Shown here: in pieces, positions 10,433 to 19,082 of the stretch
Layout: every line of letters begins with the position of its first letter
Position numbering within the stretch: position 1 is the first letter of the stretch
Source: Microbacterium faecale
Lineage (GTDB): Bacteria; Actinomycetota; Actinomycetes; Actinomycetales; Microbacteriaceae
Length of the DNA stretch: 64,000 bases
NCBI RefSeq assembly: GCF_014640975.1
Contig: NZ_BMHO01000002.1
Location: 1-64,000 of the forward strand
Reading direction: 5' to 3'
The notes under the pieces: model-generated
Database searches by the model: none
Seen by the model: only the letters and a program-made list of their open reading frames with translations
What the model was told of the DNA's origin: nothing
Program-made: the position numbers and the translations under genes

Positions 10433-12099
10433 CGCGTGACTCCTTCCTTCGTCTCCTGCTCTTCATGCGCGGGGTCGAAGTCACCCGTGCGGACCTTGAT
10501 GAGCGAGAAGTCAAACGACTTCGAGGTGTTGAACATCGTGATCGCGACGCAGACGATCGTGCTGACCGCATAGGCGATCAGTGAGCCCGACAGCACGGAA
10601 TACTGGTGCAGGAATCCGATGGCGAACGGTGCGCTCGCCAACGTCGCGACTGTTCCGATGATCAGACCGGCGCGACGCCCGAGGAAGCCGAAGGCCATGA
10701 GGCCGAGCACAACTCCGACGCCGACGGTCGACAGCACGTCGCTCGTAATCGCGATTGCCCCCGTCATCGGGATCCATTCGAAGCGCACCGGGATGAATGC
10801 CACAAGCGCGACGAGCACGGAGACGGTGAACGCGACGTTCGTGACGCGCTTCCAGTAGAAGCTCGAGATCACGGGGAAAACGAGCGCGCCCCACAGTGCG
10901 CCGACGAACACGAGCAGATCGAGAATGCTGAACTGGATCGATGCGAAGCCGAGTGCGGCGACGACCGCCACGACCATCGTGACGCGACCGACGAATAGCA
11001 TGACCTTCGGGTTCGCGTTGCGCTTCCCCGCGACGTTCTGACCGTAGACGTCTGCCATCATGATCGACGACAGGGCCGTCAGATCGGAGTCGGCGGTCGA
11101 CGAGAGCGATCCGATGATCATCACGAAGAACACGCAGATCAGCACCGGGCCCAGGTAGGTCGCGGCCATCTGCGGGATCAGGTTGTTGACGTCGCCGCCC
11201 AGCGGCTCGATCCCCGCGTACAGCGCGATCACGCCGAGCATACCGACGCCGATAATGGTCGCGCCGTAGCCGACGGTCGCCGTGACGAAGGTCTTCTTGA
11301 TCAGGTCCTCACGCACCGCGAACAGGCGCTGCGCAATCGTCTGGTTGCCGATCGCATAGGCGAGAACAGCGGCGATGTACGGAGCGCCCTGCTCGAAGAA
11401 CGCCTTCGAGGAGAAGAAGTTCCCCTGCTCCGGCGTGAGGTTGTCGGCACCCGCCTCGAAGAGCCCGGGACCGCCGGCCGCGAAGAACACGACGGGCACG
11501 ATGATGACGACAGCGCCGAGCATCGCGATGACCTGCGCGAAGTCGGTCAGCACCGATGCGCGGAAGCCGCTCCACAGCGTGTACAGGAGCACGCCCGCGC
11601 CGATCGCGAGGATCCCCTGCGTGAAGGTGAACGGCGACAGCAGCGAGATGAGAGCGCCGCCCGCGATGAGGTTCGACGTCAAGCTGATGACGCTGCCGAG
11701 AACGTTCGATCCGGCGAGCATGAGCTGACTGGAACGACCGTGACGAGCGAACATCACCTCGGCGATCGTGTGCGCGCGCGGTGCCACCTTGCGGATGCGG
11801 CGACCGAACGGGTAGATCAGGAGGATCATCAGGGCTCCCCAGAGCCCATAGTGGATCGGTCCGGAGATGCCGAACTGGTAGCCGGAGGTTGCGGACGCGT
11901 ACATCGACGACGCCCAGATCCAGGTGGCGGTCATCGAGGCCGCCGAGATGCCGAAGCCGATCTTTCCGCCGCCGGTCATGTATCCGTCGGCGTTCTCGCG
12001 TTTGCGGGAGATGCGCGTCGACATGTAGAAGCTGCCGCCGTAGAAGGCCAGCATGAGGATGACCACGACGGGCCATGCGATCTGTTGAAGTTCGCCCAC
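10429..12099 (-). CDS. Sodium:solute symporter (SSS family)
   Basis: A 556-residue integral membrane protein with about 13 hydrophobic helices, resembling the SSS family. The N-terminal region carries the family pattern GGGKIGFG...SASMTATWIWASS, and the middle has SSTADSDLTALSSI, the usual sodium-site helix. Substrate cannot be read from sequence; among SSS members it looks closest to urea (Dur3)-type or related carriers, though shorter than plant and fungal Dur3. The start is GTG with AAAGGGAA upstream. The stop overlaps the 42-residue companion gene. It is preceded by a long 5' gap after pheT. Confidence 0.9.
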   Translation of the reverse strand: MGELQQIAWPVVVILMLAFYGGSFYMSTRISRKRENADGYMTGGGKIGFGISAASMTATWIWASSMYASATSGYQFGISGPIHYGLWGALMILLIYPFGRRIRKVAPRAHTIAEVMFARHGRSSQLMLAGSNVLGSVISLTSNLIAGGALISLLSPFTFTQGILAIGAGVLLYTLWSGFRASVLTDFAQVIAMLGAVVIIVPVVFFAAGGPGLFEAGADNLTPEQGNFFSSKAFFEQGAPYIAAVLAYAIGNQTIAQRLFAVREDLIKKTFVTATVGYGATIIGVGMLGVIALYAGIEPLGGDVNNLIPQMAATYLGPVLICVFFVMIIGSLSSTADSDLTALSSIMMADVYGQNVAGKRNANPKVMLFVGRVTMVVAVVAALGFASIQFSILDLLVFVGALWGALVFPVISSFYWKRVTNVAFTVSVLVALVAFIPVRFEWIPMTGAIAITSDVLSTVGVGVVLGLMAFGFLGRRAGLIIGTVATLASAPFAIGFLHQYSVLSGSLIAYAVSTIVCVAITMFNTSKSFDFSLIKVRTGDFDPAHEEQETKEGVTR

Positions 12100-12415
12100 G
12101 AAGGCGTTCCCTTTCTCGAGTCGCGCGAGCTCGTCGCGCAGGAGGATGAGTACGAACCTGGGCCACTGCTGCGGTCACAACGCCGGCGAACAGCCCGGGG
12201 TGCAGCTCCTTTCCGGCATGGTTCAGTCACTGCTGCGCACAGAGGCACAGCGGTGCGAGGGGATCCTCACGCGAGGCGATTCGAGCCGTCTGTGACACGG
12301 CGATCGCGGCCGGAGGAACGAAGCCGTCGTTCCACTCCTGCCCTCGCGCTGATGCGCGAGCACCACACCACCCTAGCAAATGGATGGTTTTTCACTGAAC
12401 CTTAGCTGTGCGTGC
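12100..12415 (-). other. Long leader of the symporter gene, no recognised element
   Basis: The gap between the symporter start and the pheT terminator carries no convincing gene. On the minus strand a possible -10 TAGGGT (12370-12375) would give a leader of about 260 nt. The leader contains a 14-codon reading frame from an ATG at 12219 and several small GC-rich stems. I compared it by eye with guanidine, glycine and SAM riboswitch cores and found no match. An uncharacterised regulatory leader is possible but unproven. Confidence 0.35.
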
Positions 12416-12458
12416 ACGGAACGGACGCCCGGGGGCGTGCCCCGGGCGTCCGTTCCGT
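12416..12458 (-). terminator. Terminator hairpin after pheT
   Basis: A perfect 19-bp stem (12416-12434 with 12440-12458) and a 5-nt loop begin 8 bp after the pheT stop. There is no U-tract directly after it on the minus strand, as in many actinobacterial terminators. Its strength and position make transcription termination the best explanation. Confidence 0.85.
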
Positions 12459-12466
12459 CGTCGCCG

Positions 12467-14965
12467 TCAGTCGCGGATCCGTGCTCCGAAGCGCTGCTCA
12501 GCGACCGCGACACCCGCCATCTTCGCCTCCGTGGCCTCCGCAGCGGTGAGCGTGCGATCCTCGGCGCGGAATCGGAGCGCGAACGTGAGCGACTTCTGCC
12601 CCTCATCCAGGCCCTGGCCGCGGTAATCGTCGACGAGGCGTACCTGCTCCAGGAGATCCCCTGCGCCCTGCACGAGCGCGGCGCGCACGTCGGCCGCCGG
12701 GAGCTCCGCGGGCACCACGACCGACACGTCCTGCGTCGCGGCCGGGTACGTCGACAGCGGTCCCGCGGTCACGCGGCTCGGTGCGAGGGCGATGGCGCGA
12801 TCGAGGTCGAGTTCCGCGATGGCGACGCGTCCGACGAGGTCGGCCTCGCCCGCGACGTCGGGGTGGAGTTCGCCGACGTACCCGACGTCCTCCCCCGCGA
12901 CTGTCAGCATGCCCGCACGGCCGGGGTGAAGAGCGACGCGCTGCGTCTGCGCGACGTCGATGGTAACGCCCACCGCCGCGCCGATGACGCGAATCGCGTC
13001 GAGCGCAGACGCGAGGCCCGCGGCCTCCGCGGGTCGTCCCGGCTGCTTTGGAGAGACGTCGCCGGCGAACAGCACGGCCACGTGACGCGGCTGCGGCGGA
13101 ATTGACGCGTGGATCCGGTCGAGGTCGTCATCCGAGGGACGCGCCGCGCGCGGCGGGTTGAAGTCCGTCCCGTAGGTCACGCCGTCCTCGGGGAGGAACA
13201 CCGCGCCCGTCTCGAAGAGCGACAGGTCGGTCACACCGCGCGCCAGGTTGCGGTGCGCGGTGGCGACGAGCCCCGGGATCAGCGAGCGCCGCAGGAACGG
13301 CGCGGTCTGGTCGAGCGCATTCGCGATGCGCACCGCGGGCGCGCCGTCACCGGAGGCCGAACCGTACAGCGCGTTCGACTGCTCATCGACGAACGGGAAG
13401 GAAATGGTCTCGACGAGACCCGCGGCGGCAAGCGCATCCGCGACGCGGCGGCGAGCCTGTTGCGCGCGCGTGTAGCCGCGGCCGGAGGGCGGAGTCGGCA
13501 GGATCGACGGAACCTTGTCCAGACCGTCGACGCGCGCGATCTCCTCCGCGAGGCTCCACTTATCGACGATGTCGGGGCGCCACGAAGGCGGCGTGACCGC
13601 GAAGCCTGTCTCGGTGCGGGCCACGCCGCATCCGATCTGCTCGAGGATCCGCTGCTGCAGGTCGGCGTCGTAGGGGACGCCGATGAGGTCAGCGGCGAAC
13701 GTTTCCGGGAGCGCGATGCTCAGCGGTTCGTACGCGTACGTGAGGTCGGTGCCGACCGTGCCGGCGGTGCCGCCCGCGAGCTCGACCATCAGGTCGACCA
13801 CACGCTGAGCGGCTGCGTGCGCGACCAACGGATCCACGCCCCGTTCGAATCGCTTGGAGGCCTCGCTCGGGAGGCGATGACGTCGCGCCGTGCGCGCGAT
13901 CGACACGGATTCGAACGCGGCCGCCTCGACGACGACGTTCGTCGTGTCGTCGCCCAGCTCCGTCGTGGATCCTCCCATGACTCCCGCGAGACCGATCGGC
14001 CCCGAGTCGTCGGTGATGAGCAGGTCCTCGGCACTGAGCGTGCGCTCGACGCCATCGAGGGTCGTGAGCTTCTCCGCCTCCGCCGCGCGCCGGACCGTGA
14101 TCCCCCCGGTGAGGCGGTCGGCGTCGTAGCCGTGGATCGGATTGCCGAGTTCGAGCATCACGTAGTTGGTGATGTCGATGAGCACGCCGAGCGGTCGAAT
14201 GCCCGCCAGCAGGAGGCGTGAGCGCATCCAGGTCGGGGTCGGGCGCGATGGGTCCACGCCGTTGACCGTCCGCACGACGAACTGCGTGACGCCCTGCTGT
14301 CCCCGGATCGGGTTGTCGTCGGCGATGGTCAGCGCGAACCCGGATCCTGGCGCAACCTCAGCCGGCTCGCGCATGCCCGGATCCGCGAATGCCGCGCCGG
14401 TCGAGAGCGCGTACTCCCGCGCGAGGCCTCGAATGGACAGCGCGTAGCCGCGGTCGGGCGTGACGTTGACATCGACCGCGACGTCGTCGACGCCGAGCAG
14501 CGCGATCGCATCCGTACCGACCTCGGGATCGAGGCCCCATTCGGCCAGCCGGATGATGCCGTCGTGGTCGTCGCCGAGGCCGAGCTCTTTCACCGACGCG
14601 ATCATGCCGTCGGACACGTGTCCGTACGTCTTCCGCGCGGAGATGGGGAACGGTCCCGGCAGCACCGCGCCGGGGAGGCTCACGACGACCTTGTCGCCCG
14701 GGAGGAAGTTCTGTGCACCGCAGATGATGCCGCGCGGCTCCGACTCACCGACGTCGACCTGGCACCAGCGGATGACCTTGCCGTTCTTCTGCGGCTCGGC
14801 GTCGAATGACTCGACCCGCCCGACGACGACCGGTCCGGTCACGTCGAAGCCGATCAGGTCTTCCTCCTCGAAGCCGACGGCCACGAGCGACGCGTACACG
14901 TCGTCCGGCGTCGCATCCGCAGGAACCTCGACGAACTCACGCAGCCACGAAAGGGGGACGCGCAT
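12467..14965 (-). CDS. pheT: Phenylalanyl-tRNA synthetase, beta subunit
   Basis: Large subunit of the alpha2-beta2 enzyme that charges tRNA-Phe. 832 residues, normal for the bacterial long form. Order of domains: N-terminal EMAP/OB-type tRNA-binding domain (about 40-150), B3/4 editing domain (around 200-400), B5 domain, catalytic-like core and a C-terminal ferredoxin-fold anticodon-binding domain (about 740-832, with LRFRAEDRTLT). The ATG shares one base with the pheS stop (TGATG), so the subunits are translationally coupled. A strong hairpin follows. Confidence 0.97.
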   Translation of the reverse strand: MRVPLSWLREFVEVPADATPDDVYASLVAVGFEEEDLIGFDVTGPVVVGRVESFDAEPQKNGKVIRWCQVDVGESEPRGIICGAQNFLPGDKVVVSLPGAVLPGPFPISARKTYGHVSDGMIASVKELGLGDDHDGIIRLAEWGLDPEVGTDAIALLGVDDVAVDVNVTPDRGYALSIRGLAREYALSTGAAFADPGMREPAEVAPGSGFALTIADDNPIRGQQGVTQFVVRTVNGVDPSRPTPTWMRSRLLLAGIRPLGVLIDITNYVMLELGNPIHGYDADRLTGGITVRRAAEAEKLTTLDGVERTLSAEDLLITDDSGPIGLAGVMGGSTTELGDDTTNVVVEAAAFESVSIARTARRHRLPSEASKRFERGVDPLVAHAAAQRVVDLMVELAGGTAGTVGTDLTYAYEPLSIALPETFAADLIGVPYDADLQQRILEQIGCGVARTETGFAVTPPSWRPDIVDKWSLAEEIARVDGLDKVPSILPTPPSGRGYTRAQQARRRVADALAAAGLVETISFPFVDEQSNALYGSASGDGAPAVRIANALDQTAPFLRRSLIPGLVATAHRNLARGVTDLSLFETGAVFLPEDGVTYGTDFNPPRAARPSDDDLDRIHASIPPQPRHVAVLFAGDVSPKQPGRPAEAAGLASALDAIRVIGAAVGVTIDVAQTQRVALHPGRAGMLTVAGEDVGYVGELHPDVAGEADLVGRVAIAELDLDRAIALAPSRVTAGPLSTYPAATQDVSVVVPAELPAADVRAALVQGAGDLLEQVRLVDDYRGQGLDEGQKSLTFALRFRAEDRTLTAAEATEAKMAGVAVAEQRFGARIRD

Positions 14966-16005
14966 CAGACCACCATCCCGAACTGCTCGCTGAAGCGGAC
15001 ATCGCCCTCGGCCATGTCGCGCATGTCCTGCACGTCGCTCCGGAACATCAGCGCGCGCTCGATCCCGATCCCGAAAGCGAACCCGCTGTACACCTCGGGG
15101 TCGATGCCCGCGGCACGAAGCACATTGGGGTTAACCATGCCGCAGCCGCCCCATTCGATCCATCGGGCGCCGCCGGAGAACGTCGGATGCCACAGATCGA
15201 ATTCGGCGCTCGGCTCGGTGAACGGGAAGTGGTTGATGCGCAGGCGGGTCTCCGCCGCGTCGCCGAACAGCTGCTTGGCGACGTGATCGAGCGCGCCCTT
15301 GAGGTGCGCCATCGTGATGCCCTTGTCGACGACGAGCCCCTCGGCCTGCGTGAAGACGGGCAGGTGCGTCGCGTCAAACTCGTCGGTGCGGGCAACCTTG
15401 CCGGGCGAGAGGATGTAGATCGGCACGTCGCGTTCGAGCATCGTGCGCATCTGCACGGGGCTCGTCTGAGTGCGCATCACGAGGTGACGTTCGGGCGGAT
15501 CCACGAAGAACGTGTCCTGCTCCTGGCGCGCGGGGTGATCCTCGTCCAGGTTCAGGGAGTCGAAGTTGAACCACTCGTGCTCGAGTTCCGGTCCGTCGGC
15601 GATCTCCCACCCCATCCCGACGAAGAGGTCGGCGATGCGCTCCTGCATGAGCGCCACGGGGTGGCGCGCACCGGTGCGCGTACGCTGGGGAATCGCCGTG
15701 ATGTCGAGGCGCTCGGCCTCGAGACGCGCCGCGTCCTCCGCGCTCTTCAGGGTCTCTTCGCGCGCCTGGAACGCCTGAGCGACGCGGCCACGCGCCTGTC
15801 CCACAATCTTGCCGAATTCCGCCTTGCGGTCCTTCGGCACGTGGCGCATCTGCGCGTTCAACGCGGCGAGCGCGCTGCCGTCGCCCTGGTGCGCGGAGCG
15901 CGCCTTCTTCAGCGCGGCCGTATCGGGGGCATCGGCGGCCGCAGCGAGGGCGTCCGCGACGGCGGCGTCCACTCGCTCGGGAGTGATCTCGGGTACGTCA
16001 GACAC
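14965..16005 (-). CDS. pheS: Phenylalanyl-tRNA synthetase, alpha subunit
   Basis: Catalytic subunit of PheRS. 346 residues from GTG 16005, the usual size. It carries class II motif regions including HPVALMQERI, the motif-2 stretch with MRTQTSPVQMRTM, and the C-terminal GFAFGIGIERALMFR that forms motif 3. GTG 16005 was chosen because homology (SDVPEITPERVD) starts there and TAGACT lies 8 bp upstream; the longer upstream reading runs into the preceding gene out of frame. It is followed directly by pheT. Confidence 0.97.
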   Translation of the reverse strand: MSDVPEITPERVDAAVADALAAAADAPDTAALKKARSAHQGDGSALAALNAQMRHVPKDRKAEFGKIVGQARGRVAQAFQAREETLKSAEDAARLEAERLDITAIPQRTRTGARHPVALMQERIADLFVGMGWEIADGPELEHEWFNFDSLNLDEDHPARQEQDTFFVDPPERHLVMRTQTSPVQMRTMLERDVPIYILSPGKVARTDEFDATHLPVFTQAEGLVVDKGITMAHLKGALDHVAKQLFGDAAETRLRINHFPFTEPSAEFDLWHPTFSGGARWIEWGGCGMVNPNVLRAAGIDPEVYSGFAFGIGIERALMFRSDVQDMRDMAEGDVRFSEQFGMVV

Positions 16006-16013
16006 GAGAGACA

Positions 16014-16019
16014 AGTCTA
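16014..16019 (-). promoter_or_regulatory. Putative -10 element for leaderless pheS
   Basis: TAGACT 8 bp upstream of the pheS GTG codon, inside the 28-bp gap after the secreted-protein gene. No ribosome binding site is seen. Confidence 0.45.
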
Positions 16020-16033
16020 CCGGGAGGACCCGC

Positions 16034-17440
16034 TCATCCCCGCGGCGCGAAGAACGCGACGCCCTCGTACGCCCAGTTGGGGTCGTTCGTCCGCAGTCGA
16101 TTCGCCTCGGTGACGTTGGCTGTGTAGAAGTGCTTGCCGAACTTCGTGCTCCAGAAGCGGTGCACCGGCGCTGTGCCGGACGGTCCCGACGCCGCGCAGA
16201 ACCCCACGCCCTCATACGCCCAGTTGCGGTCACCCGTGCGCACCTGCTGCGCCTCGGACGCGTCCGCCGTATAGAAGTGTGACGCGAACTTCGACGACCA
16301 GAACCGGTGGACGCCGACCGACCCGGCGCGGCAGGATCCGTTCGACGCGGTCCACACGCGGAAGTCGCGCCCCTCGTACGTCCAGTTCCGGTCTGTCCGG
16401 CGCAGGGTGTTCGCCTCGGCGTCGTTCACGGTGTAGAAGTGCGCGTTGTCGAACTTCGCGCTCCAGAAGCGGTGCACCGCCACGCTGTCACGCGGATCGG
16501 CCTTCCCGCCGCCTCCCCCGCCCTGCGTCGAGCCGAACCAGTCGGTGAAGTAGTTATAGAAGTTTCGGTTACCGTACGCCGAACATCCATCACCGGTGCC
16601 GTAGCCCGCGTTGAGGGCCGCACGGTTCGGCTGGTACGGCGTGTAGTAATACAGCGCGGCGGTGGCGTTGTTCCGGATCGTGACGGGACCGGATCCGCAG
16701 GCCGCGTTCGGGTGCCAGCGCACCTGCGAGGTCTTGCCTACGGGGTACCAGCTGAAGTAGGGATCCTTGGTGTACCGCTGCAACTGCTTCGCCGCCATGT
16801 ACACCTGGTTCTGGAACCCGAAGTACTGCGAGTCGCACGCCGCGCCGTCCGGGCAGCCGAAGCCCATCGCGATGTCGTATCGCCAGTCGCTCGGCCACGT
16901 GTGCGTCACGAGACCCTGCTCCTTCTGCAGGGTCACCAGCAGCACGCGCTCGCTGACCTGGCACGCCTTCGACACCTTCGAGATGATCTGCGCCGCCGTG
17001 TCCCTCGCCGCGCCGCGGTACGTGCCGCCGCAGTAAGCGTTCGCCGGCTTCGTCGCCGTGCGCATCGCGAAGTCCTTGAGGCACGTGTAGTTGGGGTCGC
17101 ACCTGGCGACCTTCCCGTTGAGGAACCGCTGGATCGCGTCCGCCGACATCGTGCCGGAGCGGTACATCGTCTTGTCGTTGATGATGTTGCCGGGGTCGAA
17201 GCCCTTCAGCGTCGCGGGCTGCACGCCCGGCATCGTCTGCGCGTACCCGCCAGGGTCGGCCTCGTCCTCGGTCGTCGACCCGAGATAGTCGCCGTTCTCC
17301 GGCAGCGGGATCTCGTCGACTGGCGGCGTCGACTCCGCGGCCGACGCCGAGGCAGGCAGGAAAGCGACGGCGAGAGCACCGACGGCGAGGAGGGCGAACG
17401 CGAGGCGTTTCAGGGACATGCGAGGCAGCGCAGCGGGCAC
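16034..17440 (-). CDS. Secreted protein, lysozyme-like N-terminal region plus three DUF5648-type repeats
   Basis: 468 residues with a signal peptide (cleavage after ASASA near residue 34). The middle part (about 75-300) is cysteine-containing, with LLVTLQKEQGLVTH and FGFQNQVYMAAKQLQRY, seen in actinobacterial secreted proteins that look lysozyme-like; the Glu in KEQG is a possible catalytic residue. A GGGGGG linker follows, then three repeats of about 45-54 residues (about 321-374, 375-423, 424-468), each with VHRFWSxKF...HFYT...NWxYEG, as in DUF5648. GTG 17440 is supported by CATACT 6 bp upstream; ATG 17419 is the alternative. A cell-wall role is inferred only. Confidence 0.75.
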   Translation of the reverse strand: MPAALPRMSLKRLAFALLAVGALAVAFLPASASAAESTPPVDEIPLPENGDYLGSTTEDEADPGGYAQTMPGVQPATLKGFDPGNIINDKTMYRSGTMSADAIQRFLNGKVARCDPNYTCLKDFAMRTATKPANAYCGGTYRGAARDTAAQIISKVSKACQVSERVLLVTLQKEQGLVTHTWPSDWRYDIAMGFGCPDGAACDSQYFGFQNQVYMAAKQLQRYTKDPYFSWYPVGKTSQVRWHPNAACGSGPVTIRNNATAALYYYTPYQPNRAALNAGYGTGDGCSAYGNRNFYNYFTDWFGSTQGGGGGGKADPRDSVAVHRFWSAKFDNAHFYTVNDAEANTLRRTDRNWTYEGRDFRVWTASNGSCRAGSVGVHRFWSSKFASHFYTADASEAQQVRTGDRNWAYEGVGFCAASGPSGTAPVHRFWSTKFGKHFYTANVTEANRLRTNDPNWAYEGVAFFAPRG

Positions 17441-17446
17441 GGCTCA

Positions 17447-17452
17447 AGTATG
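17447..17452 (-). promoter_or_regulatory. Possible extended -10 for the secreted repeat protein
   Basis: CATACT preceded by TGG, an extended -10 arrangement, 6 bp upstream of GTG 17440. It supports the longer start and leaderless translation but is a weak match. Confidence 0.3.
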
Positions 17453-17471
17453 CCAGTTGCGCATCGTCGAC

Positions 17472-18368
17472 TCAGAACTTCCCGGTCGACTTCTGCGCCG
17501 CGATCGCCTCGGTCATGGTCGACTCGTCGTCGGCGGCGGGGTCCGGCTCTTCGTCGTGCCTCTTCGGTGACCGTCGACTGCGTTTCTCTACGACATTCGC
17601 GAGCCACGACAGCAGCAGACACATCACGATGTAGATGCCGCCGATCACGAACGCCGCCTGCAGGATCGGACGCCCGAGCTCTGCCTGACTCGCGAGCAGC
17701 TTCACGTAGTAGAGGAGCTCGTGATACGTGATGATGAAGCCGAGCGCGGTGTCCTTCAGGGTCACGACGAGCTGGGCGATGATGACGGGAAGCATCGCGC
17801 GCACCGCCTGCGGCAGCAGGATGAGCGTCATCACGCCGCTCTTGCGCAGCCCGATCGCGTAGCCGGCTTCCTTCTGGCCGCGCGGGATCGCCTCGACACC
17901 CGCGCGCAACGCCTCGGCCAGCACGGACCCGTTGTACACCATCAGCGCGAGCACGACGGCCCAGTAGGGCGACATCGCGATGCCCAGCGTCGGAAGGCCG
18001 TAGTAGAGGATCATCATCATCACGAGCACGGGGACAGCTCGGAACCCCTCGGTGATGACTGTGGCCGGGATCCGGATCCAGGAATGATCGGAGAGGCGAC
18101 CGACCGCGAGCACGAAGCCGAGAGCGAGGCTCAGTACTCCCGCCAGCAGGAACGCGCGCAGCGTGCCCCACGCGTACTCGAGGATCGACATCCATACCGT
18201 GGTGTAGGAGAAGACCTCCCACTTGGCGGCCGTGAACTGGCCGGTCAGCGCGAGGCGCCAGCCGACGAACGCGACGACCGCGAGAACGACGACGATCGTC
18301 GCCGTGGCGAGGATGCCGTTGCGGCGGCGAGCTCGGGGCCCGGGCACATCGTAGAGAACGGACGTCAT
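17472..18368 (-). CDS. gluD: Glutamate/polar amino-acid ABC transporter permease (GluD-like)
   Basis: Membrane subunit of a polar amino-acid uptake system. 298 residues from ATG 18368, which overlaps the gluC stop as ATGA. About six hydrophobic helices. The coupling-loop signature for the ATPase lies around EALRAGVEAIPRGQKEAGYAIG. The C-terminal 50 residues are charged and extend past the last helix, as in corynebacterial GluD. Last gene of gluABCD. Substrate specificity is inferred from synteny and family resemblance. Confidence 0.88.
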   Translation of the reverse strand: MTSVLYDVPGPRARRRNGILATATIVVVLAVVAFVGWRLALTGQFTAAKWEVFSYTTVWMSILEYAWGTLRAFLLAGVLSLALGFVLAVGRLSDHSWIRIPATVITEGFRAVPVLVMMMILYYGLPTLGIAMSPYWAVVLALMVYNGSVLAEALRAGVEAIPRGQKEAGYAIGLRKSGVMTLILLPQAVRAMLPVIIAQLVVTLKDTALGFIITYHELLYYVKLLASQAELGRPILQAAFVIGGIYIVMCLLLSWLANVVEKRSRRSPKRHDEEPDPAADDESTMTEAIAAQKSTGKF

Positions 18369-19021
18369 CGTGCGATCCTCCATCGGTTCTCGAGCGTTCG
18401 CTGCAGCCAGGTGAGGAGCATCACCACGGCGATGAAGAACGCCGCCACCCAGAGCAGCACTTCCATCGGACTTCCCGGGCGCGTGTGTGAGTTCGAGATC
18501 GACGCCTGCAGCGCGGGGAGCACCGAGATCGAGAACCCGGCGGCGACGGTGGTGTTCTTCAGCAGGGCGATGAGCACGCTCATCATCGGCGGCACGACGG
18601 ACCGGAAGGCCTGCGGCAGGACGACGACGGACATGACCTGACCGAACGGCAGGCCGATCGCACGCGCTGCCTCGGCCTGACCGACGGGAACCGTGTTGAT
18701 CCCCGCGCGAAGCGTCTCGGCGACGTAGGTCGCGGTGTAGACGCCGATGGCGAGGGTTCCGAGCACCGTGTTCGACAGGGCCGGAAGCGCGAGGGCGCTA
18801 TAGCCGAAGATGAAGAAGAAGAAGACGAGCGTCAGCGGCGTATTCCGCACGAGGTTGACGTAGGCCCAACCCACCGCCCGAGCGATCGGTACCGGCGATA
18901 CGCGCATCGCCCCGACGATCGTGCCGAGCACGAGCGCGATGATGCCGCCGAACACGAACACCGCGATCGTGAAGGTGATCCCCTCGCGCCACAGGTCGAG
19001 GTTGCCGAAGATGGCGTCCAC
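18365..19021 (-). CDS. gluC: Glutamate/polar amino-acid ABC transporter permease (GluC-like)
   Basis: Second membrane subunit, 218 residues. The start is GTG 19021, with GAGAGGAAAC about 6 bp upstream; the longer upstream reading is out-of-frame gluB and intergenic DNA. The EAA-type loop is in AETLRAGINTVPVGQAEAARAIG. About five transmembrane segments. It is separated from gluB by a strong hairpin, so less permease than binding-protein mRNA is expected. It overlaps gluD by four bases. Confidence 0.88.
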   Translation of the reverse strand: MDAIFGNLDLWREGITFTIAVFVFGGIIALVLGTIVGAMRVSPVPIARAVGWAYVNLVRNTPLTLVFFFFIFGYSALALPALSNTVLGTLAIGVYTATYVAETLRAGINTVPVGQAEAARAIGLPFGQVMSVVVLPQAFRSVVPPMMSVLIALLKNTTVAAGFSISVLPALQASISNSHTRPGSPMEVLLWVAAFFIAVVMLLTWLQRTLENRWRIAR

Positions 19022-19045
19022 GCGTTTCCTCTCTCTCCGCCCATC

Positions 19046-19076
19046 CGGGTGCGGGGCCGGCCTGGCCCCGCACCCG
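19046..19076 (-). terminator. Intercistronic hairpin between gluB and gluC
   Basis: A perfect 13-bp GC stem (19046-19058 with 19064-19076) and a 5-nt loop lie 6 bp after the gluB stop and 24 bp before the gluC start. Such hairpins after binding-protein genes commonly act as partial terminators or 3'-end stabilisers that set subunit ratios; that role is inferred here. Confidence 0.6.
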
Positions 19077-19082
19077 TGGTGA

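Noticed and set aside
12100..12370. Guanidine, glycine or SAM riboswitch before the symporter
   Set aside because: ACGACGGC-like and GC-rich stems were seen, but the conserved cores and paired order of those riboswitches are not present.
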